Source of the DNA: CAYUIS01 sp964444825
GTDB lineage: Bacteria; Chloroflexota; Anaerolineae; B4-G1
Assembly: GCA_964444825.1 (NCBI GenBank)
Contig: CAYUIS010000064.1
Span: 1 to 26,814 of the forward strand
Direction of reading: 5' to 3'
DNA length: 26,814 bases
The notes below the pieces were generated by a model, which was given only the letters and a program-made list of their open reading frames with translations, did not search any database and had not been told where the DNA came from. Of the stretch, positions 24,425-26,814 are shown piece by piece (position 1 is the first letter of the stretch; each line of letters begins with the position of its first letter). Position numbers and translations under genes: made by a program.

Positions 24425-25332
24425 CCGTGGCTGAGTATCTGTATCCCAATTCGATCAAACAGGCTATCGTTTACCTGGAGACCCACGCTGGTGAGGCCCG
24501 CATCATCGCCGGCGGAACGGATGTACTGCCTGACATACGCCGAGGACGGATCAGTCCGCGCTGTCTGGTGGACGTCACCCGGATTCCAGGGCTAGATCAG
24601 ATCGCGGTCACCGAGGCTCACGTCGAGGTTGGGGCCGCCGTGACCTTTGCCGCCATCAAGGCGTCACCGTTCCTGAACCGGCATGTGCATGCCTTGGTCG
24701 AGGCCGCTCGTTCTGTAGGTGCCGTCGCCATTCAGAACGCGGCCACGTGGGTCGGAAACATAGTGCAGGCGATGCCGGCTGCCGATGGGGCGGTCGTTGC
24801 CGTTGCCTTGGAGGCGCAAGCCCACGTCGTCGACGGATTTGGGGCGGAGTGGCGACCCGTCGAATCATTGTTTGCTGGCCCGGGTGTCTGCGCCGTGGAC
24901 CCATCGCACCAGTTCATCACGCACGTTCGCTTCCCACGCCCTCAGGGCCCGTATGCCACGGCCTGGGAGCGCATTGGCCGACGACCTTCTCTGGTGCTGC
25001 CGATCCTTAACTGCGCGGTCAAGCTTTGCCTGGATCGTGACGGTGGTCGTATCGTCCGGGCGTGCATTGCGCTTGGCCCGGTGGCAGCTCACCCTTTCAG
25101 AGCTCGCCAGGCGGAGGCATTCCTGGAAGGACAGCCACCCAGCGCGGGGGTGTTCGAACGAGCCGGGCGTCTCGCTCAGGGGGAGAGTAGCCCGCGCAGC
25201 AGCGTAAAACGCGCCTCACGAGAATACCGGCTGGCTGTCGTTCCGGTGTTGGTAAGCGAGGCCCTGGCGACCGCGAAGGAGCGTGCAAGTCAGGGCGACG
25301 CTGAACAGGCAGTTGGCACACTGGGGAGCTAG
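24421..25332 (+). CDS. Xanthine dehydrogenase-family FAD-binding subunit
   Basis: A 303-residue protein of the CoxM/XdhB type. FAD-binding motifs are ARIIAGGTDVLPDIR (26-40) and AIQNAATWVGNIVQAMPAADG (split here as AIQNAATWVGNI, 103-114, and MPAADG). The C-terminal CO-dehydrogenase flavoprotein-like domain spans about 185-295. It carries electrons from the iron-sulfur centres to NAD+ or another acceptor. GTG at 24421 overlaps the hydroxylase stop by 4 bp (GTGA), so the two are translationally coupled; a second in-frame GTG lies at 24427. The stop is TAG. Confidence 0.93.
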   Translation: MTVAEYLYPNSIKQAIVYLETHAGEARIIAGGTDVLPDIRRGRISPRCLVDVTRIPGLDQIAVTEAHVEVGAAVTFAAIKASPFLNRHVHALVEAARSVGAVAIQNAATWVGNIVQAMPAADGAVVAVALEAQAHVVDGFGAEWRPVESLFAGPGVCAVDPSHQFITHVRFPRPQGPYATAWERIGRRPSLVLPILNCAVKLCLDRDGGRIVRACIALGPVAAHPFRARQAEAFLEGQPPSAGVFERAGRLAQGESSPRSSVKRASREYRLAVVPVLVSEALATAKERASQGDAEQAVGTLGS

Positions 25333-25399
25333 TGGTCGGTTTCTTCCCCTAGCTTGTCAGTCTGTTGACCTGCGAGCCCGATTATTGAAGGAGACCAAC

Positions 25400-26814
25400 A
25401 TGAGACAACAAACGCTTGTCTTTCCCCATATGATGATGTTGAGCAGGGAGCAGTGCGAGACCATCCATTTGGCCTCGTTGGAGATTCTCCGGCGTACCGG
25501 CGTACGGGTATACCATGAGGGGGCGCTCAGTCTCCTGAACCAAACCGATGCTGTGATCACCGAGGATAACCTGGTGCACCTGCCGGCTGGATTGGTAGAG
25601 TGGGCCCTGTTGCAAGCGCCGTCGCGGATTGCCCTCTGCCGGCGAGGGAGCGACGAGGTGGGCGTATCGCTGGAGGGCCAGACCGTCAGTTTTGGTACGG
25701 GTTCCGATTGTCCCAACTATTTGGACCCACGCACCGGAGAGCGGCGTCCCTTCACGGTGACCGACATCAAAGACTGTGTTCGTGTTGTGGATGCCTTGCC
25801 GGAACTGGGGTTTTGTATGTCTATGGGCATACCGGCGGATCTGGAGCCTGTCCTGAGCAAAGTCAAAGGAACGGCGAACCCATACCGTAATCAGTTTGCA
25901 CTGATGCAGGAGAACACCACAAAGCCGATTGTGTTCGTGTGCGATGATCAGGCTGACTGCGAGGCCATCGCCGCGATGGCGGCGGCCGCCGCGGGGGGTA
26001 TGGAGCGCTTGCGCCTCCATCCGACGCTGCTGCTCTACTCGGAGCCCTCGACCCCTCTCCAGCATTCTGAGACGGCGACCGGCAAACTGCTCTACATGGC
26101 TGAGCATTCGCTACCGATCGTGCACTCCCCAGCGCCGATGATGGGAGGAACCGCGCCCGTGACGATGGCGGGAGCGCTTGCCCTGGGCAACGCGGAGGTG
26201 CTCTCCAGCCTGGTGATGCACCAACTCCAGCATCCAGGAGCGCCGTTCGTCTACGGCCAGGGTCTGCACCACATGGATATGAAGACGACGATCAGCGTTT
26301 ACGGCGCGCCCGAGTTTCAACTGGCCCGAGCCTTGGTGGCCGAGATGGGACGCTATTACGGGCTGCCAACGTGGGGGTATGCGGGCCACTCGGATAGCTG
26401 CGTGATGGACGAGCAGGCCGCGGCCGACGCCACTTTCTCCGTGTTGATCGCACTCCTGACGGGGACGAACCTGATCCACGATGTGGGCTATCTCGAGGCA
26501 GGACTCACCACTTCCCCGGAGATGATCGTGTTCACCGCCGAGACGATCTCAATGATGCGCCATTTCGTGCGGGGCGTCTCGCTGGATGGGGAGTCGTTGG
26601 CCCTGGATGTGATTCACAATGTAGGGCCAGGCGGCGACTTTTTGACGCACAAGCACACCCTGAAGCACTTTCGCGACCTGTGGCAACCATCGCTGTTTAC
26701 CCGCCAACGGGCGGACGAGTGGGTCGCGCAGGGCAGCCAGCGCTTGGGGAAGCGGTTAAGGGACAGGACCGTGGCCATCATCGAGGATCACCAGCCCGAG
26801 CCCCTGCCGGATGG
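25400..26814 (+). CDS. MttB-family corrinoid methyltransferase, 3' end cut (MttB-6)
   Basis: An open frame of 471 codons from ATG at 25400 (AAGGAG 7-8 nt upstream) to the window edge, so probably only a few residues are missing from a family-length protein of about 480-490. Blocks include MMMLSREQCETIHLASLEIL, FGTGSDCPNYLDPRTGERR, PMMGGTAPVTMAGALALGNAE, QGLHHMDMKTT, YAGHSDSCVMDEQAAADA, NLIHDVGYLEAG and HNVGPGGDFLTHKHTLKHF. No in-frame amber codon. It is of the HDVG type, and its glycine-rich segment resembles that of the leftward MttB-1, making these two a possible pair at the two ends of the locus. It follows the FAD subunit by 67 nt in the same direction. Substrate unknown. Confidence 0.92.
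   Translation, partial: MRQQTLVFPHMMMLSREQCETIHLASLEILRRTGVRVYHEGALSLLNQTDAVITEDNLVHLPAGLVEWALLQAPSRIALCRRGSDEVGVSLEGQTVSFGTGSDCPNYLDPRTGERRPFTVTDIKDCVRVVDALPELGFCMSMGIPADLEPVLSKVKGTANPYRNQFALMQENTTKPIVFVCDDQADCEAIAAMAAAAAGGMERLRLHPTLLLYSEPSTPLQHSETATGKLLYMAEHSLPIVHSPAPMMGGTAPVTMAGALALGNAEVLSSLVMHQLQHPGAPFVYGQGLHHMDMKTTISVYGAPEFQLARALVAEMGRYYGLPTWGYAGHSDSCVMDEQAAADATFSVLIALLTGTNLIHDVGYLEAGLTTSPEMIVFTAETISMMRHFVRGVSLDGESLALDVIHNVGPGGDFLTHKHTLKHFRDLWQPSLFTRQRADEWVAQGSQRLGKRLRDRTVAIIEDHQPEPLPD

Overview
This is a GC-rich bacterial catabolic locus with no RNA genes, transposases or CRISPR arrays that I can see. The most likely host is a member of the Chloroflexota (Anaerolineae-like). That is an inference from three things: the style of the solute-binding protein (long charged N-terminus, then a twin-arginine lipoprotein signal), a degenerate ACGTGAR tandem repeat between genes, and the expansion of MttB-family methyltransferases. 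No phylogenetic marker is present, so the assignment is tentative.

Layout. A divergent control region (about 781-1040) carries two back-to-back promoters with perfect sigma70 hexamers and 17-bp spacers. Leftward runs an MttB-family methyltransferase cut by the window edge. Rightward runs a GntR/FCD regulator, followed in the same frame by the C-terminal relic of an IclR-type regulator. Next come one corrinoid protein (MttC/MtgC type), three MttB-family methyltransferases, a family-5 solute-binding lipoprotein, two permeases (the first with a large extracytoplasmic insertion), a fused two-domain ATPase and a CBS-ACT protein. A perfect hairpin and a 10-bp tandem repeat containing -10-like hexamers (14401-14560) appear to separate this from a second unit: Asp/Glu-racemase-like protein, MFS transporter, cysteine-rich 2x[4Fe-4S] protein, zinc alcohol dehydrogenase, methylaspartate ammonia-lyase, a fifth MttB homologue, a fused [2Fe-2S]-molybdopterin hydroxylase, its FAD subunit, and a sixth MttB homologue cut by the right edge.

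How the genes may work together. MttB-family proteins without pyrrolysine are known, in characterised cases, to move a methyl group from quaternary amines (glycine betaine, proline betaine, carnitine) to a corrinoid protein. None of the six genes has an in-frame amber codon, and UAG is used as an ordinary stop by several genes here. The simplest reading is import of a methylated (probably N-methylated) compound by the ABC transporter, demethylation by one or several MttB proteins onto the single corrinoid protein, and breakdown of the remaining skeleton by the Mo-hydroxylase, alcohol dehydrogenase, racemase-like enzyme and ammonia-lyase. The substrate is not identifiable from sequence. The methyl-corrinoid:tetrahydrofolate methyltransferase and an ATP-dependent corrinoid activator are not in the window.
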